Part shown: piece after piece, positions 8,267 to 16,900 of the stretch
Layout of the letters: each line of letters opens with the position of its first letter
Position numbering within the stretch: the stretch's first letter is position 1
NCBI GenBank assembly: GCA_963966275.1
Contig: CAWZYQ010000016.1
Location: 1-38,785 of the forward strand
DNA from: UBA10427 sp003500135
GTDB taxonomy: Bacteria; Bacteroidota; Bacteroidia; Cytophagales; Cyclobacteriaceae
Direction: 5' to 3'
DNA length: 38,785 bases
Made by a program: the position numbers and the translations under genes
Notes under the pieces: generated by a model
Seen by the model: the letters and a program-made list of their open reading frames with translations, nothing else
What the model was told of the DNA's origin: nothing
Database searches by the model: none

Positions 8267-9648
8267 GGAGTGAACCGCTTATTACAAATGACGCCATCGT
8301 TTTTGGCATTTTATTGATCCTGTTGGCCCTGATCTTTTTTACATCAAACAGCAAAAACCCCAGCTGGCAAAAGTTTTATAAGTACATCCCAATGCTTTTG
8401 TTATGCTACTTTCTCCCCTCAATATTTACAACGCTGGGGATCATTGCCCCAAAGTGGTATGACGCTCAGGGAGTTATTGACTATCTAATTTCCCAGGGGT
8501 ACGACCTTTCGCCCGATGCGAAATGGAAAGAAGCCCTGGCCATTATCAAATCAGAAGACATTTCAAAAAACGCCCTAGCGCCGTATTATCACGAATCTAA
8601 ATTATACTTTGTTGCCTCGCGGTACCTTTTACCGGCCAGTTTGGTATTGCTGACCCTGAGCATCAGTCTGCGGGAAGTGTTCCGGCTGGGCCCCAAGGCA
8701 CTGATCATGTTTTTTACCGGTACCATAGGTATCGTGATTGGCGGGCCACTGGCCATCATGCTTACCTCGATAGTATCTCCTGAAACTGTGGGAGGTGCAG
8801 GTCCCGAGGCCATTTGGCGTGGGATGACCACGGTTGCCGGTAGCTGGATTGGTGGAGGCGCGAACCAGGCTGCTATGTACGAAATATTTCAACCGACCGA
8901 TAGGCTCTACTCGATCATGATCACAGTAGACGTGCTGGTAGCCGAAGTCTGGATGGCCTTCCTATTATTTGGAGTGGGTAAGTCCAAAGAGATCGATAAA
9001 TACTTTAAAGCAGATGCCTCCGCAGTGGAGCACTTAAAAAATAAAATGCATGATTTCAGTCAGAAGATTGCCCGCATAGCCACAACAACAGATCTTTTCG
9101 TGATCCTTGGAATTGGATTCGGCATTACCGGACTGGCACACCTGTTATCGGATTTTATAGCGCCATGGATCGGCGCGAATGCCCCTCAGTTAAAACGTTT
9201 CAGCCTGGATGCATCGTTCTTCTGGCTTATAGTACTGGCCACCACCGGTGGAATCATTGTCTCCTTCACGAAACTGAGAAATTATGAAGGCGCCGGTGCC
9301 TCAAAAGTCGGTAGTGTATTTATTTACATACTCGTTGCCACTATTGGTATGAAAATGAATGTATTGGAAATTTTCGATAACCCGGGTCTGTTTCTGGTAG
9401 GAGGCATTTGGATGATCATCCATGTAGGGTTAATGTTCATAATGGCAAAAATTATTCGTGCGCCCTATTTCTTCCTTGCCGTGGGCAGCAAAGCTAATAT
9501 TGGCGGAGCAGCCAGCGCCCCGGTTGTGGCAGCTGCTTTTCATCCCTCTCTGGCACCGGTTGGCGTATTGCTTGCCGTTTTGGGATACGCCCTGGGAACC
9601 TACGGCGCCTGGCTGTGCGGTATCTTGATGCAAACGGTGGCCCCGTAA
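8263..9648 (+). CDS. DUF819 family membrane protein
   Basis: A 461-residue polytopic inner-membrane protein of the DUF819 (YjcL-like) family, with roughly eleven or twelve predicted helices. Family features seen are VVGG-like glycine-rich segments, here GGAGPEAIWRGMTTVAGSWI and GGGANQAAM, and the C-terminal GSKANIGGAASAPVVAAAFH. The last motif is shared with sodium-dependent transporter superfamilies, so a transport role is plausible but no substrate is established. Residues 58-105 form a longer soluble loop between the second and third helices (YDAQGVIDYLISQGYDLSPD). The gene is translationally coupled to the CoA pyrophosphatase by a 4-base overlap and ends before a terminator hairpin. Confidence 0.85.
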   Translation: MRSEPLITNDAIVFGILLILLALIFFTSNSKNPSWQKFYKYIPMLLLCYFLPSIFTTLGIIAPKWYDAQGVIDYLISQGYDLSPDAKWKEALAIIKSEDISKNALAPYYHESKLYFVASRYLLPASLVLLTLSISLREVFRLGPKALIMFFTGTIGIVIGGPLAIMLTSIVSPETVGGAGPEAIWRGMTTVAGSWIGGGANQAAMYEIFQPTDRLYSIMITVDVLVAEVWMAFLLFGVGKSKEIDKYFKADASAVEHLKNKMHDFSQKIARIATTTDLFVILGIGFGITGLAHLLSDFIAPWIGANAPQLKRFSLDASFFWLIVLATTGGIIVSFTKLRNYEGAGASKVGSVFIYILVATIGMKMNVLEIFDNPGLFLVGGIWMIIHVGLMFIMAKIIRAPYFFLAVGSKANIGGAASAPVVAAAFHPSLAPVGVLLAVLGYALGTYGAWLCGILMQTVAP

Positions 9649-9698
9649 ATTTTCATAGAACAATAGCGGAAGTTCAACGAATAAAAGGTGATCGGACG

Positions 9699-9720
9699 GG
9701 CGGAAAATTGCATTTCCGCC
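9699..9720 (+). terminator. Rho-independent terminator after nudL-DUF819
   Basis: An 8-base stem GGCGGAAA / TTTCCGCC (9699-9706 and 9713-9720) with a 6-base loop, followed by a TGATTTTTG tail. It lies 50 bases after the DUF819 stop and before the next gene, as expected for an intrinsic terminator. Confidence 0.75.
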
Positions 9721-9779
9721 TGATTTTTGTTACTCTTTGTATTCTTAATTCATTTTAAAAAACAGACAGGAGTTCTTCT

Positions 9780-9845
9780 ATGCTCATCAGACCACTTTTA
9801 TTTGTATATCTTTTAAGCGCATCAATATTCGTTTCCGGTCAGTAG
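9780..9845 (+). other. Signal-peptide open frame ending in an in-frame TAG
   Basis: An ATG at 9780, preceded by ACAGGAG at a good distance, opens a frame that encodes 21 residues of a clear signal peptide (LLFVYLLSASIFVSGQ). It then meets TAG at 9843-9845. The frame is the same as that of the HExxH gene starting at 9879, and the 11 codons between TAG and that ATG are open. The preceding codon is CAG, so a single C-to-T change in a second CAG would explain the stop. The natural gene is therefore probably 9780-10430 and is interrupted here. Confidence 0.75.
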
Positions 9846-9878
9846 AAAACTAATACTTCTCAAATTGACTTTCCTAAT

Positions 9879-10430
9879 ATGACCATTCCGGAAAGTATCA
9901 GGGAAGGAGTGGAAGAGGCGCTTGCATTTTACCCTGAATTGCTCAACACTGCCATCGATTTTGTTTTTAAAGATAAGATCAAGCACTCTTACATGCAGGC
10001 CCAGCCCAGGTGGTATGGAATGTTTCAGGGTAAAAAAAAGCGGAGATACATCATAAAGGTTTCCTCATTTTTCGACTTAAGCAGTGGTGATGTACCGGTC
10101 GAGCAGCTACCTCGCGAAATTTTAGTGGGTTGGATAGGTCACGAACTGGGTCATATATTGGATTATGTAGATCGTAGCGCGTTTGGCATGATGGGCTTTG
10201 GGATAAGTTATGTCACTTCAAAAAAGAAAATGATTGAAGCAGAAAACCGCTCAGATATCATCGCCATCAAACACGGTCTTGGTGACTACATATTAAGTTG
10301 CAAGGAATATGTTTTGGAGTCTGGGCTATTTTCAAAAGAATACCGTAACCGCATACATGAGCGCTACATGTCACCGGAAGAGGTGGTAGAGTGGATAGAA
10401 GCCACGAGTGGTGTGGTATCTACGAAGTAA
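9879..10430 (+). CDS. HExxH-motif putative metallopeptidase domain, separated from its signal peptide
   Basis: A 183-residue product if translation begins at the ATG at 9879. The zinc-site motif GHELGHILDY (H88, E89, H92) is clear, and EAENRSDIIAIKHG some 30 residues later may give a third ligand, as in small zincin-like proteins. I do not recognise a precise family. The real N-terminus is probably the signal peptide starting at 9780, which is in the same frame but ends in a TAG before this ATG. If so, this open frame is the body of a nonsense-mutated exported peptidase, and the 9879 start is an artefact or a cytoplasmic re-initiation product. There is no good ribosome-binding site before 9879. 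Confidence 0.6.
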   Translation: MTIPESIREGVEEALAFYPELLNTAIDFVFKDKIKHSYMQAQPRWYGMFQGKKKRRYIIKVSSFFDLSSGDVPVEQLPREILVGWIGHELGHILDYVDRSAFGMMGFGISYVTSKKKMIEAENRSDIIAIKHGLGDYILSCKEYVLESGLFSKEYRNRIHERYMSPEEVVEWIEATSGVVSTK

Positions 10431-10435
10431 CAAAA

Positions 10436-10457
10436 AAAGGTGACCTCGGCCACCTTT
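10436..10457. terminator. Bidirectional terminator between convergent genes
   Basis: A stem AAAGGTG / CACCTTT (10436-10442 and 10451-10457) with an 8-base loop. A run of seven A lies on its left flank and a run of seven T on its right, so it can end transcription on both strands. It sits between the stop of the HExxH gene and the stop of the ferritin gene. Confidence 0.75.
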
Positions 10458-10478
10458 GATTTTTTTATTTATGCTTTA

Positions 10479-11024
10479 TTATGCTTCTTCCTCACCATTG
10501 GGAAGCTTTCCAATTTCCTGGTCGATCGTCCACAAACCGATGCCTTCTTCACCAATAATATCGAATAATTCAAGAATTCTTCTCGCGAGTGTTTCCTCTT
10601 CGCGTTGTTCTGTTACATACCACTGAAGAAAATTGTGTGTGGTGTAATCCTTGATCTGGAAGCAATGATCAACCAGCTGATGGATGGCCTTGGTAACACC
10701 GATTTCATGATCGAGAATTTGCTCGAAAATAGAACGCAGTGAGTCAAATGAGTGCTGGACATCAGTAATTTCAGGTTGCCTGGCATGTCCACCTGCTTCA
10801 TTGATGTAGTGGAACAGCTTAAGCATATGCATGCGCTCTTCATCGGAGTGACGATATAGAAAAGCTGCTGAATTCTCGTAACCTTGCATTTCGCACCAGG
10901 AAGCCATCGATAAATATAATGCCGAAGAAGAGCCTTCCAGCACGATTTGCTTATTCAAAAGAAGTTCGGTTTCTTCCAGTAATGATCTTTGCTTGGTAAT
11001 GATCTCTTTCATGACGGTATTCAT
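10479..11024 (-). CDS. Bacterial non-haem ferritin
   Basis: A 181-residue four-helix ferritin that oxidises Fe(II) and stores it as a mineral core in a 24-mer cage in the cytoplasm. The ferroxidase region is visible: the N-terminal helix carries E with SSALYLSMASWCE; the second helix carries RHSDEERMHMLKLF, giving the ExxH pair; further acidic and glutamine ligands follow in ILDHEIGVTKAIHQL and LQWYVTEQREEE. There is no haem-binding methionine context of bacterioferritin, so it belongs to the FtnA-like group. It begins at an ATG with MNTVMKEII (M5 at 11012 is an alternative). It is separate from the eCIS cluster upstream and has its own promoter-like element. Confidence 0.9.
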   Translation of the reverse strand: MNTVMKEIITKQRSLLEETELLLNKQIVLEGSSSALYLSMASWCEMQGYENSAAFLYRHSDEERMHMLKLFHYINEAGGHARQPEITDVQHSFDSLRSIFEQILDHEIGVTKAIHQLVDHCFQIKDYTTHNFLQWYVTEQREEETLARRILELFDIIGEEGIGLWTIDQEIGKLPNGEEEA

Positions 11025-11079
11025 AATTGAAATTCTTTAATTCACTTTTTGTAATCCTTATATAGAGTAAAGAACAATT

Positions 11080-11087
11080 CAAACGTA
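11080..11087 (-). promoter_or_regulatory. Candidate -7 element for ferritin gene
   Basis: On the minus strand this reads TACGTTTG, an exact TAnnTTTG match, about 55 bases before the ferritin ATG in the 109-base gap after the eCIS ATPase gene. The -33 region is T-rich but lacks a clean TTTG. No strong hairpin terminator for the eCIS operon is seen in this gap; only AGCGCT followed by a T-rich run at about 11108-11130. Confidence 0.45.
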
Positions 11088-11133
11088 TTTTTGTGAGGTA
11101 AATATTAAAAAAAATAGTAGAAAGCGCTAATTA

Positions 11134-12474
11134 TTAAATCAATTTACCCTCTTTTGCAAACTCCTTTCGAATACCACCTTCCACATCAGCAGGCATTATC
11201 ACATGATCGCCTCTTTCAAGGCACTTCAGGCAGGCATACTGCACGATATTCATGATGTTGGCCCCCGACAGTTCGTATTGTTCTGCCAGTTGTGCTAAAG
11301 AAAGGTCATCACTCATTTCAACCTGTTCTGGAAAAGCATTTTGCCACAGCTCAAGGCGCTCCCTCGCCTTTGGCATAGGAAAATAGATCACCGATTGAAA
11401 ACGTCTGGAAAAGGCATCATCGATATTTGTCTTAAAATTAGAGGCCAGAATGACCAGACCGGAAAACAGCTCCAGCCGTTGAAGCAGGTAAGAAACTTCC
11501 TGGTTGGCGTATTTATCGTGTGCGTCGCGTACGTTGGTCCTTTTACTAAACAAGGCATCGGCCTCATCGAAAAACAATATCCAGTCCTTATTTTCAGCTT
11601 TGTCAAAAAGCGTGGCAAGGTTTTTCTCCGTCTCCCCGATGAACTTTGACACTACGAGAGACAGGTCAATTCTAAATACTTCTTTTCCTGTGTATTTGCC
11701 CAAAAGGGTGGCCGTTAGGGTTTTGCCAGTTCCGGGAGGGCCGTGGAACAGCGCTTTAAAGCCGGGGTTCAGTCGTTTGGACATACCCCATTCGTTCAAC
11801 AGGGTATTGTGGTGCCTGACCCAGATTTCAATTTCACCGATCTGATCACGAGTCAAGGGATTGAGCACGAGGTCTTGCCAGGTCAGTTCAGTTTGCAGGT
11901 GCTGAGCCGGAAAATCGGGTGAGATTTTAGGAATGGACTTTTTCCCCAGGAGAAACCACTCCAGAAATTCCGCATCCACTGTTATCTTCCCGCTTGATAT
12001 CGGTTCACCAGCCGGAACGGACTCAAGGTAGATGACCTTCATTTTATAGAGAAGAGTGTCGGAGTGCAGCCATTTTTTGGCTTCAATACGCGCTAGAGCA
12101 TTGGTACCGGCAAGAAGGAACAGAAAGGTTTCACCGGTGGGGATAAAACCCCTGAAGTGTTTGCCCCGCGCGCCTCCTATTTGAGGAAAATCTCCCGATT
12201 GGCTCACATTGGCCGCAATGATCTCGTCCAAAAAGGCGGGTCTTATGTGCGGTGCCAGTGCCAGAATTAAGAGGAGTCTCTCCTCTACTGACAGGTTTTG
12301 TTCCTGTACAAAGTTAGCATACTCATCGGCAAAATGATCTTCGACATCCAATGGCTGTTCATGTTGTACATGTTCATGACCGCCAAAGTGTGCTTTTAGC
12401 CGGTTGGCGAAGACTTTGCCCAGCCAGTCGAGATCGTAGTAAAACAGTGATTTGCCGTTGAGCGTATTACTCAT
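11134..12474 (-). CDS. eCIS AAA+ ATPase (Afp15/Pvc15-like)
   Basis: A 446-residue AAA+ ATPase, the last gene of the contractile injection cluster. The first 200 residues or so form a family-specific N-terminal part. The AAA module has Walker A GPPGTGKT at 245-252, Walker B WILFFDEAD at 298-306, sensor 1 VILASNFKTN near 341 and arginine finger DDAFSRRF at 352-359. Afp15 and Pvc15 homologues are present in nearly all eCIS loci and are thought to help particle assembly or cargo loading, but are not part of the finished particle. I start at the ATG at 12474, one base after the stop of the preceding DUF4157 gene; an in-frame ATG at 12507 would extend into that gene. Confidence 0.9.
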   Translation of the reverse strand: MSNTLNGKSLFYYDLDWLGKVFANRLKAHFGGHEHVQHEQPLDVEDHFADEYANFVQEQNLSVEERLLLILALAPHIRPAFLDEIIAANVSQSGDFPQIGGARGKHFRGFIPTGETFLFLLAGTNALARIEAKKWLHSDTLLYKMKVIYLESVPAGEPISSGKITVDAEFLEWFLLGKKSIPKISPDFPAQHLQTELTWQDLVLNPLTRDQIGEIEIWVRHHNTLLNEWGMSKRLNPGFKALFHGPPGTGKTLTATLLGKYTGKEVFRIDLSLVVSKFIGETEKNLATLFDKAENKDWILFFDEADALFSKRTNVRDAHDKYANQEVSYLLQRLELFSGLVILASNFKTNIDDAFSRRFQSVIYFPMPKARERLELWQNAFPEQVEMSDDLSLAQLAEQYELSGANIMNIVQYACLKCLERGDHVIMPADVEGGIRKEFAKEGKLI

Positions 12475-12475
12475 A

Positions 12476-13288
12476 TTAGAATTTTTTTGATCTTTGTTGT
12501 AAAACATGCGTCAATTCGTGGGCTAATAAAAACTTACCTTCCTGGGTATAAGGCTGATACTGACCTTTTTTGAAGAAAATATGGTGGCCGATGGCAAAAG
12601 CGAGAGCGTTTAGTTCTTTACACAGCGCATGCGCTTCACCATCGTCATGAATACGTACCTGTTTAAACGAAGCGCCCAGCTTCTCTTCCATCTCAAGTCG
12701 CACATCATCGGGCAAAACCTGTCCTCCGCTTTTGGCTTGCGACACCCGGCTTTCCATGGATACCGTACTGGTGTCGGCATCCTCTTTTCGAAATACCTCC
12801 GCACGTGCCTGGACTTCCTCTTCCTCCTGCTTTTGCAGTTTGGTTTGCATCTCTTCCTCTTCCTGTTTTTGAAGTTTGGTTTGTACCTCTTCTTCCTCAG
12901 CTTCAGCTTGTCGCTGCAACTTGGCCCGGGCCTCTTCCTCCTCCTGCTTCTGCAACTTTGTTTGCATTTCCTCTTCTTCCGCCTGCTTCTGAAGTTTGGC
13001 TTGAGGCTCTTCTTCCTCTGCCTTTTGTATCAGCTTCTCTTTTCGCTGCACTTGTTGAGCGCCTTCAGTTATTGTGTTATTGCCCGTGTTATGTACCGCG
13101 GCATGCGCTGTGGCATCGGCTTGTTTTTCAAAAGGATCATTGGCCTTTCCGATCTTTAATTTTGCCTGATGAGGTGAACTATTAAAAAAGCTTTGGCCAC
13201 TGTCCGCTACATGGTTTGGCGCTTGGAAGAAAGGCTTATTTTCATTATTAGCTTCTTTCCGTCGTCGATATCGTTTTTTTGGTTTCAT
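12476..13288 (-). CDS. Small DUF4157 (eCIS core) protein with glutamate-rich repeats
   Basis: A 270-residue protein. Residues 1-16 are strongly basic (KKRYRRRKEA). Residues 18-65 carry a KPFFQ...AKLKIGKANDPFEKQAD motif shared with the 1317-aa protein of this cluster. Residues 88-164 are six imperfect 12- to 15-residue repeats of the type QKQEEEEMQTKL, likely a charged helix. Residues 186-268 are the DUF4157 domain, with the zincin motif AHELTHVLQQ (H257, E258, H261). The protein ends right after that domain and carries no toxin tip. DUF4157 marks eCIS cargo and loading proteins, and in some systems appears to act as a protease. Here it could be an effector in itself, a loading factor, or an orphan leader. 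Its stop is one base from the ATPase start. Confidence 0.85.
   Translation of the reverse strand: MKPKKRYRRRKEANNENKPFFQAPNHVADSGQSFFNSSPHQAKLKIGKANDPFEKQADATAHAAVHNTGNNTITEGAQQVQRKEKLIQKAEEEEPQAKLQKQAEEEEMQTKLQKQEEEEARAKLQRQAEAEEEEVQTKLQKQEEEEMQTKLQKQEEEEVQARAEVFRKEDADTSTVSMESRVSQAKSGGQVLPDDVRLEMEEKLGASFKQVRIHDDGEAHALCKELNALAFAIGHHIFFKKGQYQPYTQEGKFLLAHELTHVLQQRSKKF
12797..13027 (-). repeat. Tandem in-frame repeats coding QKQEEEEMQTKL-type units
   Basis: Six imperfect repeats of 36-45 bases, built from CTC/TTC-rich tracts on the plus strand, encode the glutamate-rich region of the small DUF4157 protein. All units are multiples of three, so gain or loss of units would keep the frame. Units differ in the residues after EEEE (PQAKL, MQTKL, ARAKL, VQTKL, MQTKL, VQARA). 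Confidence 0.85.
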
Positions 13289-13322
13289 GATGCTCTGTTT
13301 TTGGGGTGGAATTTTAAAAACC

Positions 13323-13895
13323 TCAGGACACCGGGGCTTTCTGGTTTTTGTGGTTATTGACTTGATACGTCCTGCCGGAAAAGATTAAATTATCCAAATC
13401 ACCTGTTTTTAATCCATATGTATACTGACCCAATTCATTTCTCATTTCAATAATTACTTTCTCAGCCTGTTCGAGAATTTTTGGGTTATCAGGACTTAAC
13501 TCATCGAGATATTGATTGAATATCATATACTTTTTCAACACACTACTTCCGGTCCAAAGCACCATATCACTCCGGAATCGATAATTGATCATCCCTTCTT
13601 TTTGAATACTCGATCGAATAGTGATATAGTAATTGACGAAATCGTTGTAAACAATTGCTTTTTCAGGAAGTATGTGTCGATCGCCTTTCGTTTTATTATT
13701 TCTTATGGCAGAAGCCAAGATCAGTGTACATAACAGCGCAACTAATGAACCGATACTCAAAATACTTATTTGTTCTTTGTCCAGCCATTCCATTTGAGTA
13801 GCAAAGTACCCTAATCCCATTACCACAGCATACCCAATTCCGCCAATAATGGCCATTACTATGATAAATACGATGATGTTTTCAAGGTTTTTCAT
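13323..13895 (-). CDS. Two-helix membrane protein next to the DUF4157 effector
   Basis: A 190-residue protein that I do not recognise. Two membrane helices lie at about residues 5-30 (IIVFIIVMAIIGGIGYAVVM) and 43-63. They are followed by a soluble domain of about 125 residues, probably cytoplasmic, with no known motif. I choose the ATG at 13895; a TTG at 13916 would overlap the stop of the large DUF4157 gene by 4 bases and add seven residues. It sits directly after the putative effector and before the second DUF4157 gene. It is AT-rich, like the 3' end of the effector gene. Possible roles are an immunity or partner protein for the effector's variable end, or a membrane factor for particle release. 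All are inference. Confidence 0.65.
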   Translation of the reverse strand: MKNLENIIVFIIVMAIIGGIGYAVVMGLGYFATQMEWLDKEQISILSIGSLVALLCTLILASAIRNNKTKGDRHILPEKAIVYNDFVNYYITIRSSIQKEGMINYRFRSDMVLWTGSSVLKKYMIFNQYLDELSPDNPKILEQAEKVIIEMRNELGQYTYGLKTGDLDNLIFSGRTYQVNNHKNQKAPVS

Positions 13896-13912
13896 ATTGA
13901 TAATATTTATTG

Positions 13913-16900
13913 TCAATTGTTTAAAGCAGTATCCATTGCTTCAGTATCTACACTGCGTAAGGCACTTTCTCGTGAATTCGGAACACCATTTTGTAACCAA
14001 TCCCGGATTGTAGCTTCTGAAACTCCAATAGCTGCCCCAAGAGCAACATTGGTGTTATATTCTGAATTTGATTTATAAACACCGAATTGTTGACCTGTTA
14101 ATATTTTTGTTGATGGTGCAGGGCCTGTAAATGTAGGTGGATTAATACCTGACACATTAAGAGTATCTTTACTTGCTTCAGGATGTCTGATTTTATTGAA
14201 GTTATTTTCTTTATCATATTTACCCCATGCAGCGCTTAATGAGGACAAATATTTTGCACTTGATCTGCCAGTATTGGCCACTGCACTGATCGAAGAAGGT
14301 ATATCCACATCTTGATAAGAAATATTTACTCTATACCAAATAGCCTCATTTTCATTAGCCTGAACAAAATTATCTGCATCTGCCTCCAGCTCAAGAAATG
14401 TGGGATTGTTTAACCCTGTTCTGGCTGGAGTTAAATTCGAATTTAAGTAAGACCCCATAAAACGATGAGTTAATAAATGCATCCTTACCCAGGACTCACT
14501 TTCGCGTAAACCTGAAACTCTTAACTCTTCCCATCCTTCAAGAGATCCGTCATTTTGACCGGCATTTGACGAGTTCGGAGCACCTGCAACTCTGTCTTTT
14601 TTTATATATTCGGCTTCAAATGAACTCGCCCTCGAATTGTTAAATGCCGGCAACTGCATACTAGGAAACTCTACTTCCGCCTTTTCGGTTGATGTATCCA
14701 ATTCTTGCTCCGGACTGGCAGCATACCGGTAATTCCAGCTATCGCCGCCATCAACAACCACGAATGAAGTAAATACCGGGTGGTTTTGACGTATATGAGC
14801 GGCTACCTGATCTGCCTGTTCCCTGGAAATCTTACCATCTTGTGCCAGTCTTTCTTCTTCTGTTCTTACCGCATTTAAACCTGCTTCTATCTGTGCTGCT
14901 TTCTCAGGCCCATATTGTGCTTCGTTCTCCTGAGCTTCTTCCGGATTTCCCCTGCCCATTAAAGAATTTAGGATAGCCCTACCTGCTGAAATCGCCCGAT
15001 CGATCAGCCAGTCGATACCGCTATTAATGGCTTCGCGGGCGCGGCCAATCATTTCACCGATCCTTCGGCCCAAACCGCGCAAACCAACCTGGTTGGCCAG
15101 GAAGGCAATGGCCACCGGCAAGGCTCTTGACAACGCATTTTCCAGAAAATCAGCGGCCTGCTGTATGTTGCCCCGGGCAATTTCACCAACCCCCTGAATA
15201 AAGGTATTGATCACCTGCAGTATTTTGGTCAGCTGTTCAATGAAGGACTGCACAGCGCGGAAGAAGGTAATAAAGCCATTGACCACAGTCATTATACCCG
15301 TTGGATCGAGCATCGTAAGCAGCCGGGCGGTGATCCTCTGCACAATACGTGTAACGATCCAATTGCGGATCCCCTCCACCACAATATCCCAAAGGTTGGA
15401 TAGCTGTTGCTGAATGCGCTCCCAAATAGCCACGGCCCCGCGATCCATTACATCCCTGACAAATGACCAAATGCCGGTCAACCTGTCCATTACCGACCGT
15501 ATACGATCCACCCGATCCTGACCGATCCTTTCGGCGAGCCTTGCGAAGATATTATCCACAGTAATGCCCAGCACTTCCATGGCCATGCCCAGAATCGAGC
15601 GGAAGCTGATGTCGGAAGGGGGTGTAATACCTGCTTCCTCGAGCTCAGAGAACAGCCAGCCTGTAACTCCGCCAATGAGATGCTGGACAAAATTGTCGAA
15701 AAACCGCTGGAAACCTTTTTTTGCTGCACGCATGAGGTTTTTCAAAAATCCGATGGGATCGCGTTTGATATCCTGATAGGCCTGCATGGCGTTGTTGATG
15801 ATCTGCCCGATCAGGTCGATCGGGAAATTCATCATGCGCAGCAGCACTTCAATAATGGCGGTGATCACTACACGGATAAAGGCAAACAGCCTGCTGATGG
15901 GCTCCCGGAAACGTGCAATGATCCGGCCAAATGCCACCAGCGGAAGAAGTAAGTCGGTGATGGTCATTGAGCGCCAGATACTGACAAACAGGTTTCGGAT
16001 GAAGTTCCAGGTGATGCGCAGTGTATCAACTGCTGAATTGATCCGATCGGCCAGTCTCGGGATAACCCCTGACTCCTGCATTTGCTGGAACTGCTGTTCG
16101 CCACCCGGGATCAGCCCCATAAAACCTCGAATAAGATTGGTAGCTGTGCGAGGTACCAGTTGGTTGGTGAAAATATCGCGCCCCAGAATAACGGTAAGCA
16201 AATGATAGCCCGGCACTTCATTGGCATGCGATTGCAGCCAGCTAAGCATGGCATCTTTAATGAAGATCAGGATTTGATAAGCCACAGCTCCAACGAATCG
16301 AACTATCCGGCCTATGGGATCGCTAAGGATCCCGTAAATTCTTTGGAAGGTAGCTACCGGTTGCAGTAGATTGTCAAAAGTCACCTCCTGCCAGGCTCTT
16401 GAGAAAGCTCCGACCACCTCTTCTCTTGAAGGCAGCGTGCTCAACTGCATGCGCATCCAGTTGACGGCACGTGCCAGGGCACCGGTCTCGACCATTTTAT
16501 TATAGTAGGCCTCACCAGATTCCGACAACATGAGAAAGGCGTGGATCACATTTTCCATTGTTCGGGGCACCTCTTCCTGGGTTATTGGATCTTTGCCAAG
16601 CAATACCCGAAGCAGCGGGTAGGCACGTGTGTGATCCTTTACAAAGTTGACCAGGCTGTTGAGCAATGCTTCCTTGAGGAATTGCAGTACCTGTCGTGCT
16701 ACACTTTGGGCAAAATTTATAGCGCGGCTGATCACCGGATTAAAATTGCTCCTAACGCGCCTCAAAGCACCCGATACGTTAAATATGTCACTTGGCCCAA
16801 TTGAATCTTTGGCCTCCTGAAATGCCCGACTGGCCTGATTTCTAATGGATTCAATGGTAGCCAGTTGTTGGTCGATCCATTGTGCAGATCTTTCAAGCGC

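Noticed and set aside
12797..13027. CRISPR-like repeat array
   Set aside because: The repeats are coding, contiguous and without unique spacers.
12629..13185. Plus-strand open frames of 176 and 126 aa rich in Leu, Phe and Pro
   Set aside because: They are the antisense of the glutamate-rich repeat and zincin parts of the small DUF4157 gene; the hydrophobic look comes from the complement of GAG/GAA codons.
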